In this document: in pieces, positions 16,956-25,879 of the stretch
How positions within the stretch are numbered: the first letter of the stretch is position 1
How the letters are laid out: every line of letters starts with the position of its first letter
Assembly (NCBI RefSeq): GCF_965249985.1
Contig: NZ_OZ252280.1
Source of the DNA: Algiphilus sp022763315
GTDB lineage: Bacteria; Pseudomonadota; Gammaproteobacteria; Nevskiales; Nevskiaceae
Reading direction: 5' to 3' (one strand)
Length of the DNA: 64,000 nt
Position numbers and translations under genes: made by a program
Notes under the pieces: generated by a model
Seen by the model: only the letters and a program-made list of their open reading frames with translations
What the model was told of the DNA's origin: nothing
Databases searched by the model: none

Positions 16956-17387
16956 ATGGAAACCAGCTTCACACCCCTCAGCGGCCTGCTCGGTGGTCTG
17001 CTCATCGGCAGCTCGGCATTGCTGCTGTTGTGGGCCAACGGCCGGATCGCCGGGATCTCCGGCATCGTCGGAGGGCTGATCAGCCCGCAACGCGGCGAAG
17101 TGGCTTGGCGCCTGGCCTTCGTGATCGGCATGCTCATCGCCGCCTTCGGCTACGGACTGGGTCAAGGCGGCCTTGACGTGCAATTGCCGGCCGGATGGCT
17201 GACCCTCGCCCTTGCCGGGGGCATCGTCGGATTCGGCACCCGGTTGGGCAGTGGTTGCACCTCCGGACACGGGGTCTGCGGCATTGGCCGTCTCTCGGGC
17301 CGTTCATTGATCGCCACGGCGCTCTTCATGGGCTCCGCCGGGGTGACGGTCTATCTCATTCGCCATGTCCTCGGAGGTGCGGCATGA
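16956..17387 (+). CDS. YeeE/YedE-family sulfur transporter, first half (PmpA-like)
   Basis: Inner-membrane protein of 143 residues with about four hydrophobic segments. The signature GFGTRLGSGCTSGHGVCGIG contains the Cys that, in TsuA-type thiosulfate importers, passes the sulfur substrate. TsuA is a single long protein; here the two halves are separate genes, as in PmpA/PmpB-type pairs. The start at 16956 has a GGGAG ribosome site. The next gene overlaps by ATGA. Probably repressed by the divergent DUF156 protein. The substrate (thiosulfate, polysulfide or other) cannot be read from the sequence. Confidence 0.87.
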   Translation: METSFTPLSGLLGGLLIGSSALLLLWANGRIAGISGIVGGLISPQRGEVAWRLAFVIGMLIAAFGYGLGQGGLDVQLPAGWLTLALAGGIVGFGTRLGSGCTSGHGVCGIGRLSGRSLIATALFMGSAGVTVYLIRHVLGGAA

Positions 17388-17809
17388 AGGCACATCCCAT
17401 CGCATCATTGATCGCGGGCGTGCTGTTCGGCCTCGGGCTGGTGATCTCCGGCATGGTCAACCCGGCCAAGGTGCTGAACTTTCTCGACGTGGCAGGCAGC
17501 TGGGATCCGACACTCGCCTTTGTCATGGGGGGCGCACTCCTGATCACCGTGCCGGGCTTTCGCCTGGTGCTGAAGCGGGAGACACCACTGCTCGACGGGC
17601 GCTTCCATCTCCCGGAGCGCAACGATATCGACGCGCCCCTGATCGTCGGCGCGATCCTCTTCGGTATCGGTTGGGGTATCGGCGGCTTCTGCCCCGGCCC
17701 AGCAGTGACCGCGGTCACCACTGGAATGCCGCCGGTACTCGCATTTGTCATCGCCATGCTGGCGGGGAGCTGGCTGGCGGGCCAACTCCGTCAGCGCATG
17801 GGCGTCTGA
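17384..17809 (+). CDS. YeeE/YedE-family sulfur transporter, second half (PmpB-like)
   Basis: Partner half of 141 residues with about four membrane segments. FGLGLVISGMVNPAKVLNFLD is the family N-terminal signature, and the GIGGFCPGPAVTAV motif carries the second conserved Cys of the pore. It is translationally coupled to the first half (ATGA). The two proteins together reconstitute one TsuA-like transporter. The pair ends at a strong hairpin. Confidence 0.88.
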   Translation: MKAHPIASLIAGVLFGLGLVISGMVNPAKVLNFLDVAGSWDPTLAFVMGGALLITVPGFRLVLKRETPLLDGRFHLPERNDIDAPLIVGAILFGIGWGIGGFCPGPAVTAVTTGMPPVLAFVIAMLAGSWLAGQLRQRMGV

Positions 17810-17821
17810 GCCTGCAAATGA

Positions 17822-17847
17822 CAACGGGCGCCCGAGGGCGCCCGTTG
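17822..17847. terminator. Strong hairpin between convergent genes
   Basis: Arms CAACGGGCGCCC and GGGCGCCCGTTG enclose two bases. It lies between the YeeE/YedE pair (plus) and the subtilase (minus), so it can serve both strands. No long T-tract follows on either side. A hairpin with the same GGGCGCC core is found at 34797-34820. Confidence 0.6.
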
Positions 17848-17873
17848 ATGCGCAAATCAGCCTGACGTCACGG

Positions 17874-19148
17874 TCACTGCGGACGGACGTACAACAGCGC
17901 GTTCGGAGAGCCTGCGCCGATGCCGCTCAAGACGCCGGTCGTGGCGTCGTCCAGCAGTACATCAGAGACTGCAGCCGGTGCGCTTGCTTCATCAAGCAAC
18001 AGCGCAGCGGCGCCCGCCACATGCGGAGAGGCCATCGAGGTGCCGCTGATGGTATTGATCTGCGTATCACTTTGATACCAGGCCGAGGTGATGTTGCTGC
18101 CCGGCGCAAAGATATCGACACAGCTGCCGCGGTTGCTGAAGCTACTGCGATTGTCGTTCTGCGTGGTGGAGCCCACCGTGATCGCTTCGGCCACTCGGTT
18201 CGGCGAACCATTGCAGGCGTCGGTATTGTCGTTGCCCGCAGCAACCACCATGACCACGCCACGGTTGACCGCGTTGCGCACGGCGTCATCCAGGGCCGTG
18301 GAGGCCCCGCCGCCAAGGCTCATATTGGCGACCGCCGGCTGGTTGGCGTTGTTGGCCACCCAGTCCACGCCCGCAATCACGCCGGAGTTCGAGCCACTGC
18401 CGTTGCAGCCCAGCACGCGCACGCCGTAGACGGTCGCTCCCTTGGCGACGCCGTAGGTGGTGCCCGCCGCTGTGCCGCTGACATGGGTGCCGTGGCCATT
18501 GCAGTCCTCCCAATCGCTCGGGTCGACGCTGCCGCCGCCAAAGAGCCCACCCAGAAGACCGCCGAGGAGACCACCCAGCAGGCCGCCCGAACTGCCACCG
18601 ACGAAATTGCGGCCTTCGCCGACACGGCCGGTGAATTCACGGTGCGAGCTCCGGATGCCGGTATCAATGATGTAGATATGCGTACCGGCGCCACCATCCG
18701 CCGGATAGCGGAACTGGTTGTCGAGCATGCGGGCGCGCTCGTCGCTGCGGTCCAGGCCCCAGGTCGCCGGGGTCTGCGCCACCGTGTTGCTGATCGACAT
18801 CATCTGATCCTGCTCGACGTAGTCCACCAGCGGGCTGGCGGCCAGAATGCGGGCGGACAGTGCATCCAGACGCACGACGGCGCCGTTGATGATGGGCAGC
18901 TCCGCCAGGAAGCTGCCGCCGACCGTCGACAGCAGCGTCTGCACCGTCTGCGCGATCGGGCCTGCGTTGTCTTCCAGCACAATGATGTACTGGCCGGAAA
19001 TCGCATTCGGTTGGTCCGCATGCAACACGGTGCCGAGCTCGTTGCCCAGTCGCTGCAAGGTACCGCCCAGCAACTGCGCCTGTGCCGCTGTGGCGCCCAG
19101 CGCCAGCACCGCCGCTGCTGCAATCCGAACTGATTGCTTGAGCATCAT
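17874..19148 (-). CDS. Secreted subtilisin-like serine protease (S8, proteinase-K-like)
   Basis: Exported pre-pro-protease of about 424 residues. Signal peptide (MMLKQSVRIAAAAVLALG, ending AQA), then an I9 inhibitor propeptide (about 50-115; QYIIVLEDN to VDYVEQDQ). The catalytic triad is D162 (YIIDTGI), H219 (NGHGTHVSG) and S371 (GTSMASPHVAG). Between D and H, about 185-206, lies an unusual stretch built of four GGLL-type tetrads ending GGGS. Several Cys residues could form disulfides, as in proteinase-K relatives. Two tandem ATGs follow a GGGAGAGGGAG ribosome site. Confidence 0.92.
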   Translation of the reverse strand: MMLKQSVRIAAAAVLALGATAAQAQLLGGTLQRLGNELGTVLHADQPNAISGQYIIVLEDNAGPIAQTVQTLLSTVGGSFLAELPIINGAVVRLDALSARILAASPLVDYVEQDQMMSISNTVAQTPATWGLDRSDERARMLDNQFRYPADGGAGTHIYIIDTGIRSSHREFTGRVGEGRNFVGGSSGGLLGGLLGGLLGGLFGGGSVDPSDWEDCNGHGTHVSGTAAGTTYGVAKGATVYGVRVLGCNGSGSNSGVIAGVDWVANNANQPAVANMSLGGGASTALDDAVRNAVNRGVVMVVAAGNDNTDACNGSPNRVAEAITVGSTTQNDNRSSFSNRGSCVDIFAPGSNITSAWYQSDTQINTISGTSMASPHVAGAAALLLDEASAPAAVSDVLLDDATTGVLSGIGAGSPNALLYVRPQ

Positions 19149-19330
19149 CTCCCTCTCCCTGATTGCGTGTGTGCCGGCCGCTGTCACTCGACCGGGCGTT
19201 CAGTCTAGCTCAGCCATGGTGAAGGCGATATGTCACACACGCCCAGGCTACAGACATGGCTTCGCGCCATGCGTGCACACCATTTCGCGCGCCAAACGCA
19301 GCGTCTGCGGTTGCGCCACGCACAAAGAAA

Positions 19331-19359
19331 CGGCCTGGACACACGTGTCGCCCAGGCCG
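19331..19359 (-). terminator. Intrinsic terminator of the PhoX-like gene
   Basis: Arms CGGCCTGG and CCAGGCCG pair around an inner ACACGTGT-type symmetric loop. On the minus strand the hairpin is followed by TTTCTTTG. It lies about 36 bases downstream of the PhoX-like stop. Confidence 0.6.
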
Positions 19360-19394
19360 CTCGTTGCAGCGGAGAAAAGCCCCGCGTGGCGGGA

Positions 19395-21356
19395 TCAGAT
19401 GATCTCGCCGCCGTCGTCCTTCTGAATCACCACCGTGGCGGAACGCGGGCGGGAAGTGCCGTTGTTCAGCGGCCAGCTGCCACCCGGGTGCTGGACGTTG
19501 AGGAACATGGTCTTCATATCAGGCGTCATGATCACACCGGTGACTTCGCAGTCGCTCGGCCCGACGAAGAAACGCTTGAGCTGGGTCTGGTTTTCAGCGC
19601 TGATGCTGTCGCTGCCCAGACGGGCCGGGATAACGGCCAGCATCTGATCGTTCGGATCGTCGCCGTAGTCCAGCGGAGCACCGTTGTCGGTCTGGATCCA
19701 GAGCACGCCGCGCGGATCGAACCACAGGCCGTCCGGGCCACCAAATTCGTTGTCCGCGGTCAGACCGGAGAGGTTGAAGTCCGAATCGGCGCTGGCCGGC
19801 GCACCGAAGACGAAGTTGTTCCAGGCAAAGGCGGTGGCCTCGGCGCGGTCACCGTCCTCGCGCAGGCGCAGTACGTGGCCATGGGTGTTCGGCGTGCGCG
19901 GGTTGGCGGCGTTCTCGCCCGCATCGTCGCTCGGCGTTTCACGGCGCGTGTTGTTGGTGAGCGTGACGTACATCTCACCGGTGTTCGGATCCACGGCGGT
20001 CCACTCGGGACGGTCCATCGGAGTGGCGCCCACCAGGTCGCCGGCCGTCCGCGTATTGACCAGCAGCTCGCCCATGTCGGAGAACTCCGCCGCCAAGGTC
20101 GGGTTGTCCAGCGTCAGGGCGATCCACTCGCCCGTGCCATCGGCACTGAACTTGGCCACGTAGAGCGTGCCCTTGTCCAGCATGTCCGGGTCCGGATTGT
20201 TCGGATTCCAGGCATCGGCAGTGACGAACTTATAGAGATACTCGAAGCGTGCGTCATCGCCCATGTAGAAGGCGATCGGCTCGCCGGCGCGGATACGGCC
20301 CGGCTGGCAGCCTTCGTGACGGAAGCGACCCATGGCGGTGCGCTTCTTCGGCGCGAGGTTCGGTTGCTTCGGATCGATTTCAACGATCCAGCCGAAGTTG
20401 TTGGCCTCGTTCTCCCAACCACCGCCGGTCGACACGTCGAAGCGCGCGAATTCGCCAGCGGTCTCGGAAGGATCGCCGGCGACGGCGTTCCAGAAATAAC
20501 CGAAGCCGTTCTCGTTGATGCCCATACGCGCGGTGGCGCGCGGCGGATTGGCATCGCTCGTGACGAAGTAGCCCTGGATGTTCTCTTCGCAGGTCAGGTA
20601 GGTATTCCACGGCGTATCGCCCTTGCCGCAGTTATTCACCGTGCCGCGCGTACGGGTGCCAGCGCTGTAGGGCGTGCGCAGCAATTCATGACCGCGCGCC
20701 GGACCGGTGATCTCCATCTCCGTTTCCACCGTGATGCGGCGGTTGAACGGGCTGGTGGTGTCGATCTCCCACTGCGTGCCATTGCGGAAGATTTCGATCA
20801 CCGAAACGCCATGGGCGCGGATGTCCTTGCGCACTTCATCGACGTTGGTCGGACGGCCGTTCTCGTCTTGCTGGCGGCCGTCGCCGGCGTACAGCGTGGA
20901 GTTGGTGTACTCGTGGTTCATCACCAGAAGGCCCTTCTCGCTGTCATTGAGCGGGAAGTAGTGAATGCCGTCGTGGTTCTGACCCACCTGCTGCGCCTGA
21001 TCCGCTGCTGTATTCGTGCCGTCGCCGGCGTAGGCCGGAAGGCTGCCGACAATGGGCGTGCCCCAGGGCGCGAGAATCTGGAAATTGAAGCCCTCGGGAA
21101 CAATGGTCACGTTGTCCTGACTGGAACCCGGAACCGATGCAAACTTCAGCTCGCTGGGAACGTTGCCGCCGCCATCGCTATCCGAGCATCCTGCAAGGGC
21201 GCTGACACCGGCGCCGGCAAAGACGGTGGATGCGGCAAGACCCAAACCACCGCGCAGGGTGTGGCGGCGGGAGACCTGCATCTCGAGAAGCTCGTTCAGA
21301 GACGGGCTGGAGCTATTGGACAGGCGAGCGCTGCCCTTGCGGCGTTGACGATCCAT
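19395..21356 (-). CDS. Tat-exported PhoX-like alkaline phosphatase (DUF839)
   Basis: A 653-residue PhoX/DUF839 protein. These are iron/calcium enzymes that release phosphate from organophosphates in the periplasm or outside. The N-terminus has a twin-arginine motif SRRHTLRG (29-36), then a hydrophobic run and a lipobox-like LAGC near 57. Family blocks include PWNTYLTCEENIQGYF, RMGINENGFGYFWN, DGLWFDPRGVLWIQTD and FLNVQHPG near the C-terminus. A PHO-box-like repeat lies about 80-100 bases upstream. It stands alone, unlike the two smaller PhoX-like genes in the operon at 34836-44233. Confidence 0.88.
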   Translation of the reverse strand: MDRQRRKGSARLSNSSSPSLNELLEMQVSRRHTLRGGLGLAASTVFAGAGVSALAGCSDSDGGGNVPSELKFASVPGSSQDNVTIVPEGFNFQILAPWGTPIVGSLPAYAGDGTNTAADQAQQVGQNHDGIHYFPLNDSEKGLLVMNHEYTNSTLYAGDGRQQDENGRPTNVDEVRKDIRAHGVSVIEIFRNGTQWEIDTTSPFNRRITVETEMEITGPARGHELLRTPYSAGTRTRGTVNNCGKGDTPWNTYLTCEENIQGYFVTSDANPPRATARMGINENGFGYFWNAVAGDPSETAGEFARFDVSTGGGWENEANNFGWIVEIDPKQPNLAPKKRTAMGRFRHEGCQPGRIRAGEPIAFYMGDDARFEYLYKFVTADAWNPNNPDPDMLDKGTLYVAKFSADGTGEWIALTLDNPTLAAEFSDMGELLVNTRTAGDLVGATPMDRPEWTAVDPNTGEMYVTLTNNTRRETPSDDAGENAANPRTPNTHGHVLRLREDGDRAEATAFAWNNFVFGAPASADSDFNLSGLTADNEFGGPDGLWFDPRGVLWIQTDNGAPLDYGDDPNDQMLAVIPARLGSDSISAENQTQLKRFFVGPSDCEVTGVIMTPDMKTMFLNVQHPGGSWPLNNGTSRPRSATVVIQKDDGGEII

Positions 21357-21435
21357 GCGTGCGAAACCTCTTGGTGGTGAAACCGTTGGAGTAGTTCACA
21401 GAGGGTAATCAGCGCAGATGACAGGTCTGTGGGGG

Positions 21436-21457
21436 ATTTGTAACCGCTGTGTGACGC
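21436..21457 (-). promoter_or_regulatory. Candidate PHO box before the solitary PhoX-like gene
   Basis: On the minus strand GCGTCAC and, exactly 11 bases later, CGGTTAC, each matching the CTGTCAC half-site at 5 of 7 positions, followed by AAAT. Spacing fits PhoB direct repeats. It lies 80 bases from the ATG. Weaker than the site at 44354-44386. Confidence 0.4.
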
Positions 21458-21547
21458 CCAAGCGCCTGCGCAGCACGCGCGCGACAGCGCGACGGTGACA
21501 AGTCCCCTACCGCGGGATGGCGGTCCACACCATCGGTACGCGCGGAT

Positions 21548-22000
21548 TCAATGGCTTTCGCGCACTTCGTTCTCGAAGAAGCCCATGACCAGCATGATCA
21601 CCAGCGCAATCAAGGTGACCAAAGCCGCCAGGATGAGGTTGCCCGTGGCGCAGGCGACACCAATGGCGCCCGCGATCCAGATCGCCGCGCCAGTGGTGAT
21701 GCCGTGCACGCTGCCACGGCTCTGAATGATGCTGCCGGCACCCAGAAAGCCGATACCCCCGATGACGCCTTCGACGATGCGCGTCGGGTCAATGCGGGCA
21801 GAAGGATCGCCTTCGGCCGTCGCCATAAGGATCTCCAGACCGACCAGCAGGAAGGCCGCCGAACCGAGTGCCACCAACATATGCGTGCGCAGGCCGGCAG
21901 GCCGATTCTTGAACTGCCGCTCAAGGCCAATAATGGCCGCGAAGCCGGTCGCGGCAACCAGACGAATCGCCATATCCGATAGTGCGATTTCGGTTTCCAT
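21548..22000 (-). CDS. MgtC/SapB-family inner-membrane protein
   Basis: A 150-residue membrane protein with about four helices. The family signature GLERQFKNRPAGLRTHMLVALGSA is followed by the invariant GGIGFLGAGSII, and TTGAAIWIAGAIGVACATG is the last conserved block. It has the short form, without the C-terminal ACT-like domain of Salmonella MgtC. Members have been linked to Mg2+ limitation and acid or phosphate homeostasis. Here it lies alone between the PhoX-like gene and an AraC regulator. Function in this organism is unknown. Confidence 0.9.
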   Translation of the reverse strand: METEIALSDMAIRLVAATGFAAIIGLERQFKNRPAGLRTHMLVALGSAAFLLVGLEILMATAEGDPSARIDPTRIVEGVIGGIGFLGAGSIIQSRGSVHGITTGAAIWIAGAIGVACATGNLILAALVTLIALVIMLVMGFFENEVRESH

Positions 22001-22327
22001 GCCTCGTCCTTACCAAGTGCAGCCGCAGGCTAGCAGAAGGGAGGATGCACATGCCCGGCACCCTTCTTGTGCGTAGCGACGTCGCGCAGCCGCTGAAAGG
22101 CGCTACATTTACGGCAGCGTCGGCGCCTTCGCTGGCAAAGCAGGCGGACCGTCGTTCGTCGACGCTGGTGAGGCATACAGAAGAAACGCACGAGGGATGC
22201 CGCGGCGCGGTTGGTCCACATGCAAGCGAGAGGTGACGATCATGACGGCTGCTGACGCCGGCGCTGCAACGATTCCGCTTGATGGCAACTCGGCGGCCTG
22301 TCCGCTTGGCTGCTGCGGCGCCTGAAC
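22001..22327. other. 327-base intergenic region, no gene recognised
   Basis: It separates the divergent mgtC-like (minus) and AraC-type (plus) genes and should hold both promoters. I see no convincing coding frame, repeat or known operator. Frames crossing it on the minus strand are antisense to the AraC gene. Confidence 0.5.
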
Positions 22328-23098
22328 GTGCAACGCGCGCAGCTCACGATCTGGCCCGACCGCTTCCTTTTCGCCGCCCCCAGCTTGAGCGGGGGGATGA
22401 GCCGTCGCCACGCCGTCACCATCCTCTACGCATTGCATGATGCGCCCTTGCACGTTGATACCGAGGATGGCAGTCAACTGTCCGCGGCGGCTGTGTTGAT
22501 CGCGCCGCATGTCGCGCGCAGCCTCGATGCGCGCGACGCCGGCGTGCTCTCCTTCAACCTCGATCAGTTGAGCTACGAATACCACGCCCTCATGCGCATG
22601 CTTGGCGACCGCGCGATGATGGCCATCGATGCCTCGCACTTCCGCGCCCTGCGTCGCGAGCTGTCGGCCTTCTGCGACGGGGTGCTGGATTGCGGCATGG
22701 CCTATCGTCTGTTCAATCAGTTCGTGCGCGCGATCGTCGAGTACCGACCGCCGAACCTGCTGGTCGACATGCGCGTACTGCATGTTGCCAACCGGGTGAT
22801 GATGGAGCTGCCCCTGACCCATACCATCGAGCAGCTGGCGGACAACGTGGGGATTTCCGCCGATCGCCTGCGGCACCTCTTCGCCGAACAACTGGGCGTT
22901 TCGCTGAAGAGCTACATGCTCTGGGCCAAGATGCGCCGAGCCGCGCTGCTCTTTCCCACTCGGCGCTCGCTGACCGAGATCGCGCACAGCGTGGGCTTCG
23001 CCGACTCGGCGCACCTGACGCGCACATTCAAATCCTATTTCGGGCTTACCCCCTCCTTCCTCGCCGATCCGACACGGGTCGAAGTCCGCGGCTGCTAG
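22328..23098 (+). CDS. AraC-family transcriptional regulator
   Basis: A 256-residue regulator. The C-terminal part (about 155-250) holds two helix-turn-helix units: IEQLADNVGISADRLRHLFAE and, after the linker, LTEIAHSVGFADSAHLTRTF followed by YFGLTPSFL, the family hallmark. The N-terminal half is a poorly conserved cupin-like sensor. The start is uncertain; the frame opens with GTG at 22328 and lacks a clear ribosome site. It lies upstream of, and in the same direction as, the acylase gene, which it may regulate. Confidence 0.85.
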   Translation: MQRAQLTIWPDRFLFAAPSLSGGMSRRHAVTILYALHDAPLHVDTEDGSQLSAAAVLIAPHVARSLDARDAGVLSFNLDQLSYEYHALMRMLGDRAMMAIDASHFRALRRELSAFCDGVLDCGMAYRLFNQFVRAIVEYRPPNLLVDMRVLHVANRVMMELPLTHTIEQLADNVGISADRLRHLFAEQLGVSLKSYMLWAKMRRAALLFPTRRSLTEIAHSVGFADSAHLTRTFKSYFGLTPSFLADPTRVEVRGC

Positions 23099-23194
23099 CG
23101 CCGTTGCCGGAGCGTCTGGCGCGCAGCCGCTACGTTCAAGCGACGCATCGGGTACTGCGGCGATGCTGCAGGCATGAGAAAGGAGACCAAGCCC

Positions 23195-25684
23195 ATGCCT
23201 ACCCAGCGCCTGATTCGCTACCTAACCGCCTTGACGCTGCCGCTACTTGCGGCCTGTGGTGACAGCCGCCCCCCGCAAGCGGATGCCGCGGCGGTACTTC
23301 CCCCGGGCGCCTTGGCGGAGATCCGCTATACCCGCTTCGGCATCCCGCATGTGTTGGCCGACAGCTATTTCGGCGCCGGCGCCGGATGGGGCTACGCCAT
23401 TGCCGAGGACCACCTGTGTACGCTGTCGGAAGCCTATCTGACGTTTCGTGGGGAGCGTTCACTGGCTTTCGGTCCCGAGGCGCCGGCCGCCTTCGACTTC
23501 TCCTTCCGAAAGCCGACCAACCTGGAGTCCGATCTGTTCTGGCGCTTCGTCGCCACCGATGCTGTGATTGCGCGCTATCAGGATGAGCAGGAGCCGGAAC
23601 TGCGCGAGATGATCGAAGGCATGGTGGAAGGCCTCAATCGCTATCTGGATGAGATCCGACAGGGGCAACATGCCGGACGCCATGCCGCCTGCCGGGAGGC
23701 GGACTGGCTCCAGGACGTGCAGATCGAAGACGCCTACCGCCGCCTGTACGCACTCAATGTCGCGGCGGCGCAGGCCGCGTTCATTCCTGAAATCGCCAAT
23801 GCCCAGCCGCCGTTGGGGCTGGTGCCCCAACGCAGCAGTGGCGCCGGGGCGCCGTCACAAGAAGAACTCGATGCACTGGCCAAGGATCTGCGTGCAGCCG
23901 GACCGGCGCGCTTCCGACTCAGCGGCCGTCACGGCCTTGGCAGCAATACCTATGCCCTGGGTGCGGCGCTCACCCAGCAGGACCACGGCCTGTCCTTCGC
24001 CAACCCGCATTGGTTCTGGAGCGGCCCCAACCGCTTTCATCAGATTCACGTCAAGATCCCCGGCCGCCTCAACGTGGCAGGCGCCGCCATCCTGGGCGCC
24101 ATCCCCGTGCTGATCGGCTTCAACGACGATGTGGCGTGGAGCCATACCGTGTCAGCCGCCTATCGCATGGCGCTGTATGAGTTGACGCTGGTGCCGGCAC
24201 TGCCCACGCGCTATCTGCTCGACGGCATTCCGCGCAGCATGCAAGCGGTGACCGTACGGGTGCCGGTTCGTGGAGACGCCGACATCGAATGGATTGAGCG
24301 GACGCTCTATCGAAGCGCGCATGGCCCCATTGCCGATCTCAGCACCCTCAATCCGCTGCTCGGATGGAATCCGCTGAAGGCCTACGCCATCCGCGACATC
24401 AACGCCGACAACTTCCGCATCTTCCAGAACTACCTGCGCTGGAACCAGGCGCCCTCTCTCCAGGCCTTCATCGACGTCCAGAAGGAGCTGTTGGCGGTGC
24501 CATGGGTGAATACCGCCGCCGCGGGCCGCGACGACCCGCGGGCCTATTACGCCGACATCGGTGCGGTGCCCAATGTCAGCGACGCCTTTGCCCGGCGCTG
24601 CCGGGCGCTGCCCATCGGACCGGTGTTTGCCGCCGCGGTGCCGGGCTTGCCACTCCTCGACGGTGCGCGTTCATCCTGCGAGCTGCCGAGCGCGGACGAT
24701 GGCGTCCAGGCCGGGGCCATGGGGCTGTCGCAAATGCCGAGCCTGGAGCGCGTCGACTACGTCGCAAACATGAACGACAGCTATTGGCTCTCCAACCCGG
24801 CCGAGCCACTGACCGGTTTCGCAGCCATTCTCGGCTGCGAGCAGTGCGAACAGAGCTGGCGCGGACGTCTTGGTCACCTGCAGGCGCTGGATTTTGTGCA
24901 GCAGGATCCCGCGCCGGCCGACAGCGCCAGTCTGCGGGCGCTGGTGCTTTCCGGCCGCGTACTCACGGCGGAAAGCATGCGCGATCCCGTGGTCGCCACC
25001 TTCTGCAGCGACGACACGCTGGAAGTGGAGCGCGACCCGCTCAGCGGCGACGTCTTTGACCCGCCCGTCATGGTCAATGTAGCGGCGGCATGCGCCGCGC
25101 TGTCGCAATGGAATCTGAGAGTCACCGCGGAGGCACGCGGCGCGCACATCTGGGAGGAGTTCTGGCTGCGCGTCGAAACCATCCCGGTGGATGCGCGCTA
25201 CCAGACCTCCTTCGATCCAGCGCGTCCACTGACCACGCCAGCGGAACTGCAACTCGATGCCCCGGCCCTGCGCGATGCCTTCGGGTCAGCGGTGCTTGCC
25301 ATACAGCGCAGCCCCTTCGCGCTTGATGCGCGTCGCGACGAAGTGCTCTTTGCGGAACGCGAGGAACGCATTGGTCTCTACGGCGGCTGCGACTACCCAG
25401 GCGTCTTCACCATGGCCTGCTCACTGGGCTCCATCGAAACGGGCTATTCGATGGACGCGGAGGAAGGCGCCATCGGCAACAGTTACCTGCACGTGGTCAC
25501 CTGGGGTGACACCGGCACTGTCGAGGCCTTCACCATGCTGGCCCACTCCCAATCGTCCGATCCGGCCAGCCCGCACTATGGTGACGCCACGCGCGCCTAC
25601 GCCGACGGCGCGTGGCTGCGGCTGCCTTTCACGGAGCGCGAGATTGCACAGTCGCGGACCCGCAGCGTGATGCTCTCAGAGTAA
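23195..25684 (+). CDS. Penicillin-acylase-family (Ntn hydrolase) lipoprotein
   Basis: An 829-residue precursor of the penicillin/acyl-homoserine-lactone acylase family, which is cleaved autocatalytically to expose an N-terminal Ser. A lipoprotein signal MPTQRLIRYLTALTLPLLAAC places lipidated Cys at 21. The probable nucleophile is Ser250 in HGLGSNTYALG, followed by the family block SFANPHWFWSGPNRFHQIHV and GFNDDVAWSHTVS. The ATG at 23195 has an AAGGAG ribosome site; an upstream ATG at 23174 lacks one. Substrates in this family range from beta-lactams to AHL signals and cyclic lipopeptides and cannot be told apart here. Confidence 0.88.
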   Translation: MPTQRLIRYLTALTLPLLAACGDSRPPQADAAAVLPPGALAEIRYTRFGIPHVLADSYFGAGAGWGYAIAEDHLCTLSEAYLTFRGERSLAFGPEAPAAFDFSFRKPTNLESDLFWRFVATDAVIARYQDEQEPELREMIEGMVEGLNRYLDEIRQGQHAGRHAACREADWLQDVQIEDAYRRLYALNVAAAQAAFIPEIANAQPPLGLVPQRSSGAGAPSQEELDALAKDLRAAGPARFRLSGRHGLGSNTYALGAALTQQDHGLSFANPHWFWSGPNRFHQIHVKIPGRLNVAGAAILGAIPVLIGFNDDVAWSHTVSAAYRMALYELTLVPALPTRYLLDGIPRSMQAVTVRVPVRGDADIEWIERTLYRSAHGPIADLSTLNPLLGWNPLKAYAIRDINADNFRIFQNYLRWNQAPSLQAFIDVQKELLAVPWVNTAAAGRDDPRAYYADIGAVPNVSDAFARRCRALPIGPVFAAAVPGLPLLDGARSSCELPSADDGVQAGAMGLSQMPSLERVDYVANMNDSYWLSNPAEPLTGFAAILGCEQCEQSWRGRLGHLQALDFVQQDPAPADSASLRALVLSGRVLTAESMRDPVVATFCSDDTLEVERDPLSGDVFDPPVMVNVAAACAALSQWNLRVTAEARGAHIWEEFWLRVETIPVDARYQTSFDPARPLTTPAELQLDAPALRDAFGSAVLAIQRSPFALDARRDEVLFAEREERIGLYGGCDYPGVFTMACSLGSIETGYSMDAEEGAIGNSYLHVVTWGDTGTVEAFTMLAHSQSSDPASPHYGDATRAYADGAWLRLPFTEREIAQSRTRSVMLSE

Positions 25685-25879
25685 GACAGGCGAAGTGAAC
25701 AACGGGACTCGCCCCCTCCGTGCAGCGGCAGCACGTACGAATCAGGGCGTAGAGCAAACAAGGAGGAGCGTGGCGAGGGATCAATAGGATCGATGGCGAT
25801 CTCACATTGTCGGGTGCCAACCGTGCTGCGCCCGCTACCATGAGTATGTGAACCCACGATTCCATCAAGACTCTCCGGC

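Noticed and set aside
19230..21380. 716-residue open frame antisense to the PhoX-like gene
   Set aside because: Same reason: full overlap with a recognised gene, no motifs, biased composition.
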